A stretch of DNA of 64,000 nt. It comes from Porphyrobacter sp. AAP60 (GTDB lineage Bacteria > Pseudomonadota > Alphaproteobacteria > Sphingomonadales > Sphingomonadaceae). Where the stretch lies: positions 124,001 through 188,000 of the forward strand of contig NZ_LJHV01000023.1 of assembly GCF_001296025.1 (NCBI RefSeq), written 5' to 3'. Both the position numbers and the translations under genes were made by a program. Positions 35,225-43,983 of the stretch are shown here, in pieces. Within the stretch, counting starts at the first letter, position 1. Every line of letters starts with the position of its first letter. The notes beneath the pieces are model-generated. The model was not told where the DNA came from. It did not search any database and worked only from the letters and a program-made list of their open reading frames with translations.

Positions 35225-36954
35225 ACACCAAACCGGCCTCCTCAGCTGCCGAAGCGTTGGTCAAGATGCGCATGGCGCTGCATTCGGGCGATATGGCAGG
35301 CGCACGCGCCCTTGCCGAAACTGCGCGGCGGGCGTTCCCGGATGATGCACCTCTGGCCGATGCGGCAGGCGATCTGGCGATGAAGGCAGGCGATGCTACC
35401 GCCGCCGATGCGCATTTCGCAGCTGCCTGCGCCGCCGCGCCGGCCGTGAACGACTACGCCGTCAATCACGCCATCGCTTTGCAACAGCTTGGCCGCCATG
35501 ATCGCGCCATTGCGGCGCTGGCCCGGTATGAGGCCGCTGGCCGCCGCGATGCCCGCCATGCCAGCGTGCGCGCCATGTCAGAACGTGCGCTGGGCCGCCC
35601 GGCCGAAGCCGCAAGCTGGTATGATATCGCACTGGGGATTGAACCGAACCGCCCCCGCGCACTCCACGGCCGCGCACGGCTGGCGCTGGAACGCGGCGAG
35701 ACCGATGCGGTGCAAAAGTTCAACCGAGCACTGGCGGCGAGCCCCGGCGATCCCGAATTGTGGCTGGGCAAGGCACAGGCGCTGGAAGTGGCGGGCGATG
35801 TTGGCGGCGCGCGGGCCATTGCTGAACAGATCATAGGCCAGTTGCCCGGCTTTCTCGCCGCACTGACTTTCCTGTCCGGCTTGCGGCTTGCAGCGGGAGA
35901 GGCCGATTTCACCGCGCCGTTTCGCACAGCCGCACAGCGCATGCCGCAGGATGCAGCCATCGCAGCCACCCATATCGAAACGCTTGCCGGGCTCGACTTC
36001 GCCGCAGAAGCTGCCGAAGTCGCAGCCGAGGCACGCCGCCGTTTTCCGGGCGAAGCCCATTTCGCACTGCTTGAGGCGATTCACGCAGGCTCTGCGGGAG
36101 ACTTCAATCGCGCGGAGGCTATCTTCGCCTCCCTCACGGATGAACGCCCGCTGCGCTTTCTCCATGAGGCACGGCATCGGTTGCGGGTGCGCGATCCCGC
36201 TGCGGCTGAACGCTTGCTAGGGCGTGCGCTGGAACCCGATCCATGGGATATTTCGGCCTGGGCACTGCGCGGTATTGCGTGGCGGCTTGCAGACGATCCC
36301 CGTGCCGAATGGCTGCACGGTCAGCCCGGCCTGGTGCAATTGCGCCCGTTGGAGGCCGATGGGGGCCTGTTGGATGATGCCATTGCCGAATTGAGAAAGC
36401 TGCACGCCGCGTCATCGATGCCCCTTGGCCAATCGCTGCGGGGCGGCACGCAAACCCGCGGCATCCTGTTTCACCGGACCGAACCGGTGCTGGCAAGACT
36501 GCACGATGCAATCCGCGCGACGCTGGAAAGCTACCGCAGTGCGCTTTCCCCGCAAGACGACGCGCACCCGCTGCTGCGCCACCGCGATGCTGCCTGGCAG
36601 TTGCTGGGATCATGGTCGGTGCGGTTAACCGGCGGGGACGATGGTGCGGGCGATTACCACACCGCGCATATCCACCCGCAAGGGATCGTCTCCTCGGCGC
36701 TGTATCTAGTCGTGCCTGATGCTGCCCGGGACGAGGACGCCAGGAATGGTTGGCTGGAGATCGGACGCCCGCCACCCGATCTCGGACTTGATCTTGCACC
36801 TTTGCGCGTCATTGCGCCGCAGGAAGCGCATCTCGCGCTGTTCCCATCAACCCTTTATCACGGCACAACGCGGTTCGGTGCGGCAGGCTCTGCCGCAGCG
36901 GAACGAATGACCGTCGCCTTTGATGTCGTGACTGCCCCAGGAGCCCGAACATGA
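35221..36954 (+). CDS. TPR-repeat protein with C-terminal putative 2OG-Fe(II) oxygenase domain
   Basis: 577 aa. Residues about 10-340 are degenerate tetratricopeptide-like helical repeats rich in Ala and Arg (for example PAEAASWYDIALGIEPNRPR). The C-terminal part (about 385-577) matches the putative 2OG-Fe(II) oxygenase family PF13759 by pattern. It has HTAHIHPQGIVSSALYLVVP with an HxH metal motif (His483, His485) instead of HxD, then distal His547 (STLYHGTTRF) and Arg562 (ERMTVAFDV). The TPRs probably recruit a protein substrate. The gene overlaps both neighbours by ATGA, so three products are made together. The domain names are secure, the target is not. Confidence 0.82.
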   Translation: MNTKPASSAAEALVKMRMALHSGDMAGARALAETARRAFPDDAPLADAAGDLAMKAGDATAADAHFAAACAAAPAVNDYAVNHAIALQQLGRHDRAIAALARYEAAGRRDARHASVRAMSERALGRPAEAASWYDIALGIEPNRPRALHGRARLALERGETDAVQKFNRALAASPGDPELWLGKAQALEVAGDVGGARAIAEQIIGQLPGFLAALTFLSGLRLAAGEADFTAPFRTAAQRMPQDAAIAATHIETLAGLDFAAEAAEVAAEARRRFPGEAHFALLEAIHAGSAGDFNRAEAIFASLTDERPLRFLHEARHRLRVRDPAAAERLLGRALEPDPWDISAWALRGIAWRLADDPRAEWLHGQPGLVQLRPLEADGGLLDDAIAELRKLHAASSMPLGQSLRGGTQTRGILFHRTEPVLARLHDAIRATLESYRSALSPQDDAHPLLRHRDAAWQLLGSWSVRLTGGDDGAGDYHTAHIHPQGIVSSALYLVVPDAARDEDARNGWLEIGRPPPDLGLDLAPLRVIAPQEAHLALFPSTLYHGTTRFGAAGSAAAERMTVAFDVVTAPGART

Positions 36955-37844
36955 ACGACGCCGTAGCATGGAGCGATTTCTGGGCTGCCAATACCGGGGC
37001 GGGCGGCGGCGGATGTCTGCCGCAACGCTGGGCCGCGATCGAGGACGCACAACGTTCGGCATGGGGCGGCTTTATCGCTAACCTGCCTCAGGCTGCCCGG
37101 GTGCTGGATCTTGCCACCGGGGACGGACGTGTGCTGGGCTGGATGCGGACCGAGCGTGATGATCTGGCGCTCATTGGGGTCGACCTTGCCCCTACCCTTC
37201 CCGCATCCCCGCAGGGCACAGAGACGCGCGGCGGAATACCGATGGAGGATCTGCCGTTCGACGCAGACGAATTTGGCGCAGTCGTCAGCCAGTTCGGCTT
37301 TGAGTACGGCGATGTGGCCAAGACTCCCGCAGAAATTGCCCGCGTGCTGGCTCCCGGCGGCACAGTGGGCCTGATGGTGCATCGCGGTGACGGGCCGATC
37401 CTTGAACATAATCTCTCCCGTCAGGCTGGCATCGACTGGGTGCTGGCTGAGCAGCGGCTCGGCACGATCATGGTCACAGCGCTGGAATCCCCGCAAGGTG
37501 GCCCACAGGTCGCTGCGCAAGTGGCGGCAGCGATCAGTATGCTGGGTGCCGACAAATTTGGCGAGGCCAGTCCCGCCTGGGAAATCCCCGAAGCGATGCG
37601 CCGGGCGGTTTTGATGGGGGCGGATAGCGGCCTGCCGTCAATCATTGCCACCCTTCACGAGATTGAGGCGCGTGCGCAGAACGAGATCGGGCGGATCAAC
37701 TCGCTCGCCCGCGCTTGCGCGGTCGCCGATCAGCGCGATGCCATCACTTCTGGGTTCAGTGCGCAGGGGCTGCAGCTACGCTCGGAAAATCAGGTTGCCG
37801 AGCCGTCTGGTCGGGCGATTGCCTCCTTCCTGACATTCTCCTGA
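36951..37844 (+). CDS. Class I SAM-dependent methyltransferase
   Basis: 297 aa with a Rossmann methyltransferase fold. Motif I is ARVLDLATGDGRVLGWM (about 50-65), the acidic strand is LALIGVDLAP, and the motif IV-like segment is DEFGAVVSQFGFEYGD, followed by the UbiE/Methyltransf_11-like EIARVLAPGGTVGLMVHRGDG. The C-terminal third is helical and unassigned. The start overlaps the stop of the oxygenase gene (ATGA), making it third in the operon. Substrate unknown; the coupling suggests it acts on the same molecule as the two oxygenases. Confidence 0.82.
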   Translation: MNDAVAWSDFWAANTGAGGGGCLPQRWAAIEDAQRSAWGGFIANLPQAARVLDLATGDGRVLGWMRTERDDLALIGVDLAPTLPASPQGTETRGGIPMEDLPFDADEFGAVVSQFGFEYGDVAKTPAEIARVLAPGGTVGLMVHRGDGPILEHNLSRQAGIDWVLAEQRLGTIMVTALESPQGGPQVAAQVAAAISMLGADKFGEASPAWEIPEAMRRAVLMGADSGLPSIIATLHEIEARAQNEIGRINSLARACAVADQRDAITSGFSAQGLQLRSENQVAEPSGRAIASFLTFS

Positions 37845-37902
37845 ATTTCCTGCCCTTCGCCGTAGGCGGCGGGTCGCTGGCGCCAGTTTATACGCAGACA
37901 CG

Positions 37903-37940
37903 AAAAAAGGCGGCGGACCGAAGTCCGCCGCCCTTCTTTT
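37903..37940. terminator. Bidirectional terminator between methyltransferase and TonB receptor genes
   Basis: A perfect 10-bp stem, ggcggcggac (37909-37918) with gtccgccgcc (37923-37932), around a cgaa loop. It is flanked by an A-run on the left and cttctttt on the right, so it serves both the plus-strand oxygenase operon and the minus-strand receptor gene whose stop is just past it. Confidence 0.9.
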
Positions 37941-37962
37941 CGGCTTTCGCCCGTTTGTCTTC

Positions 37963-40938
37963 TTAGAACGAGAAGGCAACCGATGCGAAGAAGTCGCGAC
38001 CCAGCACGTCATAAACGCTCGGGTAGGTGTTGCCCTGTTCCTGGTTATCGCCAAGCAGCAGGCTGTTCGGACGGTTGGTGACCGTCACACCGTTGAAGGT
38101 CGGCGTCCCGGGCAGGGTGTCGAAGATGTTGTTCACACCGATCGAGAAGGTCACGTTCTCCGTCGCTTCAAAAGCGAAGGTCAGATCGAACAGGTCATAT
38201 GCGCCGATCCGCTCGATGCCGTTGAAGTCGGCAAAGTTGGTATCATCATCGGCATCATCAACCGCCGACAGGTGGCGCCAACGCACGCTGGTGGTCAGCG
38301 GGCCGTCGATCATGGTCAGGCGCGAAGCCCACTTGAACGACGAGATCGGCTGACCGCAGTTGCCGCCAAAGCGTCCGGCGCACTCGTCAACATCAGGCAG
38401 ACCCACCACGGGGGTGAAGTCGTACTTGTCGGTCCAGGTGCCGTTGAAGTTCAGGTCGAACCGCGACGAACCCGTATCGGTCAGCAGCGAGAACGGCAGG
38501 CTGCCACGATAGTTGACCTGAAGGTCGACACCCGAAGTTGCGAGGTTCGCAGCGTTGATGCCACCGATCAGCGGGGGGTTGCCCACGTCGATCCGGCCAT
38601 CGGCATCGCGAATGCCCACAAACGGCTGACAAAGCGGGCTGTTTACGTCCTGAGCCGTGCCGTAGCACAGGTTCAGAAGGCCCTGCAGACCACCACCAGC
38701 GATGGTGATGAAGTCTTCTACTTCAATGTTGTAGTAGTCAGCGGTGATTGTCAGACCCGACAGGAAAGACGGCTGCAGAACAACGCCAGCGGTCCAGCTG
38801 GTCGAGGTTTCTTCGCCAAGATCGGGGTTGCCGCCGAACAGTGCAGGGATCTGCGCGTTAAGCTGCACGGCCTGACCGCCGCCGATGTTGCCTGCCGGAA
38901 CGCCGGTAGCAATACAGGTCGCTGCGGCACCAGGATTGGCAGCGATGAAGTCTGCGCTTGCGCAGGGATCAACAGCGCCCGGGAAGCCGATGGCCTGACC
39001 ACCAAACAGTTCCTGCACGTTGGGTGCACGAACCGCACGCTGGTACTGACCGCGGAACATCACGTCTTCGAACGGACGGAACTGCACGCCGCCGGCATAG
39101 GTCCAGACGCCGCCGACATTCTCGAGCGAGTAGTCGGAATAACGTGCTGCACCGTTGACCGTCAGGCTCAGACCACTTTCGGTTTCGATGATCGGGACGA
39201 TAACTTCAGCGAAGAGTTCCTTGACGTTGTAAGCGCCTTCGGTGGCTTCACCAGCGTTGAAGCCGACGACATCGCCCGACGACAGCGCCGTATCGGGGAT
39301 GAACTGGGCGGCAACGCGGCGATATTCGGTACCAACGGCGAAGCCGATGTCATCACCGCCAAAACCGAGGTTGCCGAGGAAGCCATTGATGCTTGCTGCA
39401 GCAACTTCAACGGTCGAGATATCGCCATTCTGCGCCTGGATGCTGATCTGCTGGACCATTTCCGGCGTCAGTGTGTCGGGGCCGAAGATGTTGATCGCAG
39501 GATCGGTGCCATCAAGACCGCGGTTGAACGCCGAGCGCGAGATATTCCCCGACTGCACGTTCGCATTGCGGGTGCGGGCATAGGAATAATAGGCATCGTA
39601 GTTGATGTTGTCGGTGATCGCACCGGTAACACCAGCCAGAACACGGAACGCGTTACGCTCATCGAGCGAGTTACGCGGGCCAGTCTCGGTGGTCCGGCGC
39701 AAAACGTTTGCGCGGATAACACCAGGCGTGAACAGCGCGGGAAGGCCGTTGGCCACGCGCTGTGCATCAGCGGCCTGCTGGTTGGCATCGAGCTGGTTGA
39801 AGGCAGCCAGAGCAGCCGGATCGAGGAACTGCGATACTGCCGCAATGTTCACATTGGTGGTGCCGGTGATTGGCGTTGCCGCCAGTTCCTGAGCGACGCG
39901 GTTGTTGACGTAGGTCACTTCGGTGTAGGCGCGGTGCCCATCGGTGAACTCATAATCAGCATAACCGCCGAACAGGTAACGTTCCTGCGGGATCTGCAGG
40001 TAGTTCACCGGAGCGTAGTTGTAAGTATCGCCAGCCGTCGGGGTCGCGGTGCCCGGAGCACGGAACAGGCCGTCACGAAGGACGCTGCCGGTCGCCAGGT
40101 TGGCGAAGTTCTGCGGGTTGTCTGCGAAGGTGCCGGGGTTGGCGACGATTGCCACGTTGGCCGGAGCCAGAATACGTGCAACCGGAAGTGCGCCCGAACC
40201 AAAGGCCTGCAGCTGCGCGCCCTGGGTTTCACCGCCCAGTGCAACTGCCGAGAAGCCGCGATCGCCCTGGAACACGGATTCACGGTTGAAGTATTCACCA
40301 TAGACGGTGGCGCTACCGCGGCCATCATCAAAGCTGGTGCCGATTGCGCCATAGAGCTGATAGCGGGCGCCATCGCCGCGCTCGGTCAGCGAGTACTGGC
40401 CGCCCATTTCGAGGCCTTCGACCTTCTTGAGCTTGAAGTTCACAACGCCGCCAAGAGCGTCCGAACCGTAAACTGCCGATGCACCACCGGTCACGACGTC
40501 AACCGATTCAAGCAGGAAGCTCGGGATGGTGTTGAGATCGACGACCTGGTTGGTGTCGAACGACACCCAGCGGCGGCCATTGACCAGCACCAGCGTACGG
40601 GTCGAGCCGAGGCCACGCAGGTTGAGCGTGACAGCACCAGTGCCGGGGTTGTTCGAGAACGCGGTGGTGCCCGGAATAACCTGCGGCAGGGTGTTCAGCA
40701 CGTTTTCAACGTTAACCGCACCCGACAGAGAAAATTCCTCGGCGCCGACGACGGCGACGGGAGCGGCGGTTTCGACGTTGCGCTGCTGAATGCGCGAGCC
40801 GGTGACGACGATGAAGTTGTCTTCACGTGTCTCTGCGGCGACTTCGGCCCCAGCGTCCTGTGCATAGGCGGGCGATGCGATAACGGCACCGGCCATGATC
40901 GTCCCTGCGAGGAGCGATGCCTTGTTGAAGCGGTTCAT
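37963..40938 (-). CDS. TonB-dependent receptor, large OAR-like type
   Basis: 991-aa outer-membrane receptor. The signal peptide is MNRFNKASLLAGTIMAGAVI, ending ASPAYAQ. A TonB-box-like stretch (EDNFIVVTGSRI) precedes the plug (VENVLNTLPQVIPGTTAFS; TLNLRGLGSTRTLVLVNGRR; VTGGASAVYGSDALGGVVNF). A long barrel ends GRDFFASVAFSF with the terminal Phe. The start at 40938 has AAGGGG upstream. Ligand unknown; receptors of this shape in sphingomonads import large or hydrophobic compounds such as peptides, glycans or plant polymers. It is convergent with the oxygenase operon, from which a bidirectional terminator separates it. Confidence 0.92.
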   Translation of the reverse strand: MNRFNKASLLAGTIMAGAVIASPAYAQDAGAEVAAETREDNFIVVTGSRIQQRNVETAAPVAVVGAEEFSLSGAVNVENVLNTLPQVIPGTTAFSNNPGTGAVTLNLRGLGSTRTLVLVNGRRWVSFDTNQVVDLNTIPSFLLESVDVVTGGASAVYGSDALGGVVNFKLKKVEGLEMGGQYSLTERGDGARYQLYGAIGTSFDDGRGSATVYGEYFNRESVFQGDRGFSAVALGGETQGAQLQAFGSGALPVARILAPANVAIVANPGTFADNPQNFANLATGSVLRDGLFRAPGTATPTAGDTYNYAPVNYLQIPQERYLFGGYADYEFTDGHRAYTEVTYVNNRVAQELAATPITGTTNVNIAAVSQFLDPAALAAFNQLDANQQAADAQRVANGLPALFTPGVIRANVLRRTTETGPRNSLDERNAFRVLAGVTGAITDNINYDAYYSYARTRNANVQSGNISRSAFNRGLDGTDPAINIFGPDTLTPEMVQQISIQAQNGDISTVEVAAASINGFLGNLGFGGDDIGFAVGTEYRRVAAQFIPDTALSSGDVVGFNAGEATEGAYNVKELFAEVIVPIIETESGLSLTVNGAARYSDYSLENVGGVWTYAGGVQFRPFEDVMFRGQYQRAVRAPNVQELFGGQAIGFPGAVDPCASADFIAANPGAAATCIATGVPAGNIGGGQAVQLNAQIPALFGGNPDLGEETSTSWTAGVVLQPSFLSGLTITADYYNIEVEDFITIAGGGLQGLLNLCYGTAQDVNSPLCQPFVGIRDADGRIDVGNPPLIGGINAANLATSGVDLQVNYRGSLPFSLLTDTGSSRFDLNFNGTWTDKYDFTPVVGLPDVDECAGRFGGNCGQPISSFKWASRLTMIDGPLTTSVRWRHLSAVDDADDDTNFADFNGIERIGAYDLFDLTFAFEATENVTFSIGVNNIFDTLPGTPTFNGVTVTNRPNSLLLGDNQEQGNTYPSVYDVLGRDFFASVAFSF

Positions 40939-41213
40939 TTTATTCCCCTTGATGCACGTGTCGCCATTACGGCGCACGTTATCCAAAAGTCACGAGCGGG
41001 TTGCCCGGATGTTGCGCCATTAGGTCATTCGACTCACCATCTGCAATCTGCGAGCGATTTGACCAGGACAGTTCACTGGCAACTGTTGCAATCACGCTAC
41101 AGTTATGTGGCGGAGAGGCTTCCTCTGGGAATTGTTTGGCTTTATTGATCCCGCATACAGGGCGCAGCCGCGCTCCAGACCTATGGACAGTACCCCCACG
41201 AGGAGAGCCGCAG

Positions 41214-41774
41214 ATGACCCGCCCGCACCTTTTGATCCGGATTATCGGGCCGTGCACCGCTGCTGCGGCCTTTGTTGCAGCCACGCTACCTGTCGCGGCA
41301 CTGGCACAGGATGCCCCGCCTGCCGCATCTGAGGATTATATCGAAGCGCTCAAAACATGCCGCTCCATTGGCGATCCGGGTGAGCGGCTTGCATGCTATG
41401 ACGCAAAGGCCGGGGCAATTGTGGCAGCCCGCGATGCAGGGGATGTGCGGATCGTCGACCGCGAAGACCTGCGGCAGACCAGGCGGCAATTGTTCGGCTT
41501 TACGGTGCCCGAAATCGAAATCCTGAAAGGCGATGATCGGGACAAGGAAACCAGCGAGCGGTTTGAGACCACGATCACGAGCGCACGCCAGCTTAGCGGC
41601 AAGGTTTGGCGCTTCACCACTGCAGAGGGTGCGATCTGGGAAATCAACAATGCCCCGGCCCGGCTTGCGCCGATCAAAGGCGGCGAGGCCGTAGAGTTCA
41701 AGAAGGCGTCGCTCGGCTTCTTCTTCATCCGCATCAACGGGCAAATGGGGGTAAAGGGCAAGCGTATTCAGTAG
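41214..41774 (+). CDS. Small secreted protein with Cys-Cys motif, function unknown
   Basis: 186 aa. A signal peptide (RIIGPCTAAAAFVAATLPVAALAQ) is followed by an N-terminal motif KTCRSIGDPGERLACYDAKA in which two cysteines could form a disulfide. This C-x-I-D-x-x-E-R-L-x-C-Y-D pattern recurs in several secreted proteins, some tied to type VI secretion, but no such genes are nearby. The C-terminal half is beta-rich (EIEILKGDDRD; GKVWRFTTAEGAIWEINN; SLGFFFIRINGQMG). GAGGAG at 41201 and the ATG at 41214 set the start. A strong terminator follows. I do not recognise a function. Confidence 0.75.
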   Translation: MTRPHLLIRIIGPCTAAAAFVAATLPVAALAQDAPPAASEDYIEALKTCRSIGDPGERLACYDAKAGAIVAARDAGDVRIVDREDLRQTRRQLFGFTVPEIEILKGDDRDKETSERFETTITSARQLSGKVWRFTTAEGAIWEINNAPARLAPIKGGEAVEFKKASLGFFFIRINGQMGVKGKRIQ

Positions 41775-41794
41775 GCCAATTTGTTATGTGAAAC

Positions 41795-41830
41795 AAAAAG
41801 AGCCCGGTCAGCAATGACCGGGCTCTTTTT
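41795..41830. terminator. Strong bidirectional terminator
   Basis: aaaaagagcccggtca (41795-41810) pairs perfectly with tgaccgggctcttttt (41815-41830) around a gcaa loop: a 16-bp stem with A- and T-runs at its ends. It lies between the secreted-protein gene (plus) and the S9 peptidase gene (minus). Confidence 0.95.
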
Positions 41831-41850
41831 GTTTGTGCAGGCTGTAGCGG

Positions 41851-43839
41851 TCAGAGCCCGCCCGGCCCGCAATCATTGGCGAGGTAATCCAGCATCTTGG
41901 TGTAAAGCTGCTGCTGGTGCGTGTACATCAGCGTGTTCGAAAAGTGATCGGCGCCGTCGAGTGTGATGAACTCACCTTCCTTGCCGGTTTTTTCGAAGGC
42001 CTTCTTGTAGTCGGTGAAGTGATAATACAGCACGCGCCGGTCGACGTCACCGTGGATCATCAGCAACGGTATGTTGACCTTGCTCACTTCATCGACCGGA
42101 TTCACTCCGAAGGCGGTGTCCAGCCAATACTTATCAACCGCGCTGTCACGCCCGCGGCCCCATACCAGCTTTAGCTTCGGCCAGTTTGAAACCGCCGCAC
42201 CGGCAATCGTGCATTGATAGATGTTTTGCTCGCGGCTCGCTGCAACGAGCGCCGCGTAGCCTCCATACGACCAGCCGAACATCGCGATGCGATCAGGATC
42301 GACAAGTCCCTGATTGATCAGATGAAGTGCGCCGTCATCCTTATCATCCTGCATTGCCTTGCCGTATTCGCCGAAGCCGGCAAGGAAATGCTCGCGCCCC
42401 CAGCCGACACTGACGCGATACTGCGGCTGAAGCACCATGTAGCCCTGATTGGCAAGAAGTTGGGCCCACTCGTCGTAACTGACGACTTCGTTCACCATCG
42501 GCCCGCCGTGCGGCATGACGATGAGGGGGAACGGGCCTGTGCCGTTGGGTTTGGTAAGGTATGCCGGGATCGTTCGTCCGTCGCGCGCCTTGTATCGAAT
42601 ATACTCGACATCGGAGAGCGCTTCCGGACTGACCAACGGGTTCCGGCTGCCGAGTTTGGCAAGTTTGCCATCCTTGACCAGCCAGAATGAACCCGGATCG
42701 CGAGGGCCGCGATTGGTCACGATCATCGACTGGCCATCGATCGAACGGCTCGAGATGCTGAGCTGATGGGCGTGAGGGATCTGCTGCTCAAGCGCCTCGT
42801 ACAGCGCCTTTTCTTCCTGGTCGAACCAGTGTCTTTCCATTTTTGCACCGGAATAGATCGCTGCGACCATCCTGTCGTTGCCAGGGACTGAATGCGTCTG
42901 GATGCCCATGACATCCGCATCTTTGTCTTGGAAAATCTTTTTGCCAAGCGTGCCTGAATTGAAGTCGAATTCGAACAACGCGGCCTTGTCCTCCCCTTCG
43001 GCCCAATTGATGAAGTAACCAAGATTGGGGTTTTCAGGGTCGAGGCCGGCCAGACCGGGAAGACCAGTGTAGACAGTTGCAACGTTGTTCACATCGTTGA
43101 GGTCAAATTCGAGGAATTGCGACCAGGAACCGTCTCCCGGCTTGCGGTAGTAGAATTGCAGCTTGTTCGTTGCCGGATCGATGCTCTGAGTAAAGCGCGG
43201 GTTGCCTTCATTGTCGAAGGTCGCCTGGGGATACTTGGTCGAACCGCGCAGCACCAGCGTTCGCGCGCCTGTCTCAAGGTTGAACCGGTAGTACGACCGC
43301 GGGCGGAACCGGGCGAAGGGATCGCTGCCTGTGGAGTCGCCGACCGCAGTTCCGGTCGAAACGAGGATCTCATTCGGCTCCTTTGGCAAGGTGTTGACCA
43401 AGCCGAAATTGCCATCAACCCGGCTGAACTTGTTCTCGTTAAGATCGTAGAAGAACGAAGCGTATTCCCGCACATCCTCTTCCTGGCCTTTGACCGTCTT
43501 GCGGACCACCTGCCATGCGGTCCCGTAAATCTTCGTCCCGCTCACCCAGGTTGCTGTGACGATCTCCATGGGATCAGCGTTGAGCCGCCGCAAAGGCTTA
43601 GAAAGATCATCAGCGCTATAGATCTCGAGAAGGTAGTCGCCTTCGCGACTTTCGACCTTGTGGACTAGCACGTTTTTACCGTCCGGCGACAACTGCACCT
43701 GACTAACAACATCACGCAACGCCCACACCTCGATCGGAACGTTGCCTTGCGCCTGCGTCGGGACGGGGGCGGCAGTGGCAAGGCCGAGTGCAGAGACTCC
43801 GACCAATGCGGCGGTGAGCGAGACCTTGAGAAGTTTCAT
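41851..43839 (-). CDS. S9-family prolyl oligopeptidase-like peptidase, secreted
   Basis: 662-aa serine peptidase (dipeptidyl or acylaminoacyl peptidase type). A signal peptide (KLLKVSLTAALVGVSALGLATAAP) is followed by a beta-propeller of about 350 residues, then the alpha/beta-hydrolase domain. The catalytic triad is visible: Ser524 in FGWSYGGYAAL, Asp600 in HGDVDRRV and His632 in DGADHFS. The oxyanion motif is MPHGGPM. Start 43839 has AGGAAAA upstream; an in-frame extension to 43959 crosses the terminator of the next gene. It sits downstream of a TonB receptor gene on the same strand, so it may process imported peptides. Confidence 0.9.
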   Translation of the reverse strand: MKLLKVSLTAALVGVSALGLATAAPVPTQAQGNVPIEVWALRDVVSQVQLSPDGKNVLVHKVESREGDYLLEIYSADDLSKPLRRLNADPMEIVTATWVSGTKIYGTAWQVVRKTVKGQEEDVREYASFFYDLNENKFSRVDGNFGLVNTLPKEPNEILVSTGTAVGDSTGSDPFARFRPRSYYRFNLETGARTLVLRGSTKYPQATFDNEGNPRFTQSIDPATNKLQFYYRKPGDGSWSQFLEFDLNDVNNVATVYTGLPGLAGLDPENPNLGYFINWAEGEDKAALFEFDFNSGTLGKKIFQDKDADVMGIQTHSVPGNDRMVAAIYSGAKMERHWFDQEEKALYEALEQQIPHAHQLSISSRSIDGQSMIVTNRGPRDPGSFWLVKDGKLAKLGSRNPLVSPEALSDVEYIRYKARDGRTIPAYLTKPNGTGPFPLIVMPHGGPMVNEVVSYDEWAQLLANQGYMVLQPQYRVSVGWGREHFLAGFGEYGKAMQDDKDDGALHLINQGLVDPDRIAMFGWSYGGYAALVAASREQNIYQCTIAGAAVSNWPKLKLVWGRGRDSAVDKYWLDTAFGVNPVDEVSKVNIPLLMIHGDVDRRVLYYHFTDYKKAFEKTGKEGEFITLDGADHFSNTLMYTHQQQLYTKMLDYLANDCGPGGL

Positions 43840-43920
43840 CGGCGTGGTTTTCCTGAAACTGAAGTTTGAACATAGTGATCGATGGTTGGAAAAGAACCTG
43901 ATCGCTGTGAGGCAGTAAAC

Positions 43921-43959
43921 GAAAAATGCGGCCCCTCGGCAAGTACCGAGAGGCCGCAT
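43921..43959 (-). terminator. Terminator after the second TonB receptor gene
   Basis: On the minus strand, a 14-bp stem with one mismatch (atgcggcctctcgg and its partner; plus-strand arms 43926-43939 and 43946-43959, loop about 6 bases) is followed by tttttc. It lies just beyond the receptor's stop and would separate it from the S9 peptidase gene. Confidence 0.85.
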
Positions 43960-43983
43960 CTCTAATTCAAATCAGGACATTCG

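Noticed and set aside
38272..41148. 958-codon open frame on the plus strand across the first TonB receptor
   Set aside because: Antisense to a receptor with signal peptide, plug and barrel signatures; the translated sequence shows no family motif.
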